Source: JBEEOW01 sp041191405 (GTDB lineage Bacteria > Bacteroidota > Bacteroidia > Cytophagales > UBA9547). From it: DNA of 14,601 bases. The notes beneath the pieces were generated by a model. That model ran no database searches and was not told the DNA's origin. It saw nothing but the letters and a program-made list of their open reading frames with translations. Position 1 is the stretch's first letter. Every line of letters starts with the position of its first letter. Both the position numbers and the translations under genes were made by a program. The DNA is taken from assembly GCA_041191405.1 (NCBI GenBank), contig JBEEOW010000054.1, positions 1 to 14,601 on the forward strand, written 5' to 3'. This document shows positions 12,401-14,601 of this stretch, in pieces.

Positions 12401-14601
12401 TAAAACCTTAACAGCAACAGGAGCAAGCACTTATTCATGGTCTCCAAATACTAATTTATCAGCGACTACAGGTGCAAGTGTAACTGCTAACCCAACAAAT
12501 ACAATAGTTTACACCGTTACAGGTACAGATGCAAATGGTTGTAAATCAACAGATACTGCAAAAGTTACAGTAAACACACTACCAACAGTAGTTGCAAACG
12601 GAGGCACTATTTGTAAAGGAGATAGTTTACTATTAACAGCAACAGGAGCAAGCACCTATTCATGGTCGCCAAATACTAATTTATCAGCAACTACAGGTGC
12701 AAGTGTAACTGCTAACCCAACAAATACAATAGTTTACACTGTTACAGGTACAGATGCAAATGGTTGTAAAGCAACAGATACTGCAAAAGTTACTTTAAAC
12801 ACACTACCAACCGTAGTTTCAAACGGTGCTTCAATTTGTACAGGAGAGAGTAAAACCTTAACAGCAACAGGAGCAAGCACTTATTCATGGTCTCCAAATA
12901 CCAATTTATCAGCAACCACAGGTGCAAGTGTAACTGCTAACCCAACAAATACAATAGTTTACACTGTTACAGGTACAGATGCAAATGGTTGTAAAGCAAC
13001 AGACACTGCAAAAGTTACAGTAAACACACTACCAACCGTAGTTTCAAATGGTGCTTCAATTTGTAATGGAGATAGTTTATTATTAACAGCAACAGGTGCA
13101 AGCACTTATTCATGGTCTCCAAATACCAATTTATCAGCAACCACAGGAGCAAGTGTAACTGCAAATCCAAGTGTTACTATTGTTTACACTGTTGAAGGTA
13201 CAGATGTAAATGGTTGTAAAGCTACAGATACTGCAAAAGTTACTGTAAACACACTACCAACCGTGGTTTCAAACGGTGCTTCAATTTGTAATGGAGATAG
13301 TTTATTTTTAACAGCAACAGGAGCAAGCACTTATTCATGGTCACCAAGTACAAATTTATCAGCAACCACAGGAGCAAGTGTAAGTGCAAATCCAACAAAT
13401 ACAATAGTGTACACCGTTACAGGTACAGATGCAAATGGTTGTAAAGCATCAGATACTTCGAAAGTTACAGTTAACACTTTACCAACCGTAGTTACAAACG
13501 GCGGTTCAATTTGTACAGGAGAGAGTAAAACCTTAACAGCATCAGGAGCAAGCACCTATTCATGGTCGCCAAGTACCAATTTATCAGCAACCACAGGTGC
13601 AAGTGTAAGTGCTAACCCAACAAACACAATAGTGTACACCGTTACAGGTACAGATGCTAATGGTTGTAAAGCAACAGACACTGCGAAAGTTACAGTAAAT
13701 GTATTACCAAATGTAGTATCCATTGATTCATTAAATATATGTAGTAATACCAATATAGATACTATACAATTTTTAAGTGATGTTTCAGGTACAATTTTTA
13801 AATGGAAAATGAATATTGCAATAGGATCAAATATTGATTCGGGGTATGGGGTTTTACCAGGATTTGTTGCAATAAATAATACCATAACACCTGTTACATC
13901 ACTTTTAACTGTAATACCACAAACAAATGAATGTGTAGGAAAAAGTAAAATTATACCTATCACCATAAAACCAAATCCATCTACCGATTCAATAGCAGCC
14001 GTTTGGGTGTGTAATAATCAAATTGCTAAGGGAATTAGCATAAAAAGTACAATGCCAAATTCATTGATAACTTGGAAAAACAATAATCAAGATATAGGTT
14101 TGGCAACACAAGGGAATGGAAATATACCTCAATTTGTAGCAAAAAATACAAGCGATTCAACAATCAAAGCTAAAATTACAATTTCAAATGAAGTAAATAA
14201 TTGCAAAGCCAAGGATTATACATTATTAATCAATGTAAAACCAACTCCTGCTTTACCACAAGTAATTTCAAAAGACACCATTTGTCAGTTTAATTCAAGT
14301 TTTGATATAGAAAATAATGTAATTGGAAATGAAATTAAATGGTATTTATCAGTAAGTGATTCATTTGCGATAGGAGGTCCAGATGAGTTTTTAGGCAATG
14401 TAGCAGGTAATAAAACATATTATGTTACCCAAACAAAGCAGCAATGCGAAAGTGATAAAGCCCAATTGAGTGTTCTGGTACATCCAAAACCAAGTAAACC
14501 AACTGTTGATTCCTTATTAAATATTTGCCAAAATCAATCAAATGTACAGATAAAAACAAACAATAATATAGGAACAATTAAATGGTACAGCCAACAATTT
14601 G
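9477..14601 (+). CDS. Giant adhesin-like protein, continuation after the frameshift, partial at window end
   Basis: This frame, open from 9459, has no stop through 14601 (about 1,700 codons) and no proper start of its own, so it belongs to the 8134 gene. Domains in order: type 3 calcium repeats (about 9620-9700); an unrecognised beta-rich domain (about 9715-10195); type 3 repeat ending DGDGCADAIEGG; a linker; a BIG2-like Ig domain (about 10430-10645, TSSNASIATITNAGVITGVS); two 75-aa Ig/PKD-like repeats (10647-11096); type 3 repeat; a jelly-roll-like domain (about 11190-11690, SWDFETPVV, GNQYVEVGG, FDNVRIS) resembling galactose-binding-type or DUF642-like folds; type 3 repeat, linker and BIG2-like domain again; seven 75-aa repeats (12132-13706); then diverged Ig/PKD-like domains to the edge. 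The sorting domain must lie beyond the window. Likely a long, calcium-stiffened surface adhesin. Confidence 0.8.
10212..11096 (+). repeat. Segmental duplication, copy 1 (pairs with 11697-12581)
   Basis: The block type 3 repeat, EGG linker, BIG2-like domain and two 75-aa repeats recurs exactly 1,485 bp (495 codons) downstream. Anchor points agree: GATACAGA at 10236 and 11721, repeat starts at 10647 and 12132, and at 10872 and 12357. Protein similarity is high (LNGQVLAG, GASGQT, ATITNAGVITGVS shared). Confidence 0.8.
11697..12581 (+). repeat. Segmental duplication, copy 2 (pairs with 10212-11096)
   Basis: Second copy of the module block. Its first 75-aa repeat shares long near-identical DNA with that of copy 1, showing recent duplication or gene conversion. 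Confidence 0.8.
12132..13706 (+). repeat. Seven tandem 225-bp (75-aa) Ig/PKD-like repeats
   Basis: Units begin at 12132, 12357, 12582, 12807, 13032, 13257 and 13482, each exactly 225 bp. Two further units lie at 10647 and 10872. The consensus runs ICxGES, LTATGAxTYxWSP, TNLSATTGASVTANP, TVYTVTGTDANGCK, DTAKVTVNTLPTVV. Two Cys per unit (IC and NGCK) could form a disulfide. The repeat fits the Ig/PKD-like modules of large Bacteroidota surface proteins. DNA identity among middle units is high, so copy number may vary by recombination. Confidence 0.9.

Noticed and set aside
12132..13706. Regularly spaced repeats considered as a CRISPR-like array
   Set aside because: The repeats are 225 bp, contiguous and in one open reading frame, without spacers.
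13331..13966. Minus-strand frames of 74 and 136 codons within the giant gene
   Set aside because: They are shadows of the 225-bp repeats; the plus frame has the clear domain structure.

Overview
The window looks like a chromosomal segment of an AT-rich member of the Bacteroidota, probably Flavobacteriia or a close relative. The evidence is: C-terminal Type IX secretion (T9SS) sorting domains, a giant multi-domain secreted protein with thrombospondin type 3 and Ig-like repeats, AT-rich start regions without Shine-Dalgarno sequences, and flavobacterial-type extragenic repeats with a TGAGCGGAGCCGAAG core. It is an accessory-type region of secreted proteins, repeats, a dead insertion sequence and long non-coding stretches.

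Layout. 1-1260: degenerate tandem repeats that look like an insertion-sequence end, three copies of a palindromic repeat around a small secreted hypothetical protein (310-741), and a MITE-like element (946-1176). 1300-1925: no gene, but a series of promoter, hairpin and terminator units that look like small RNA genes. 2013-2630: secreted cupredoxin with a T9SS tail, followed by another small-RNA unit (2644-2850). 3320-4045: probable lipoprotein. 4384-5028 (minus): small secreted protein with a carbohydrate-binding-like core and a T9SS tail. 5151-6409: decayed IS5-family element. 7123-7515 and 7724-8071: two paralogous four-helix-bundle proteins of the 23S rRNA intervening-sequence type. 8134 to the window end: one giant secreted adhesin-like gene interrupted by a single-base frameshift near 9472-9475 and running off the window.

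The strongest unexplained signal is a promoter-like bipartite motif, GTTACTTTTT then TGTCTT. It occurs seven times with exactly 17 bases between GTTAC and GTCTT (or GTCTA), six on the plus strand and one on the minus strand. Three copies lie 17-40 bp upstream of the start codons of genes for exported proteins (3320, 5028 minus, 8134). Three others stand at the head of non-coding units that end in intrinsic terminators, and one precedes apparently dead sequence. The GTC core of the -10 and the rigid spacing suggest an extracytoplasmic-function (ECF) sigma factor. The inferred picture is one sigma factor driving cell-surface proteins together with small RNAs.

Two ECF-motif units (1750-1924 and 2644-2850), plus one unit without an obvious motif (1600-1700), carry the same G-rich-loop hairpin, in which stem pairing is kept while the sequence varies. 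I regard this hairpin family and the sigma-like regulon as the best candidates for something undescribed here. The function of both is inference from sequence only.
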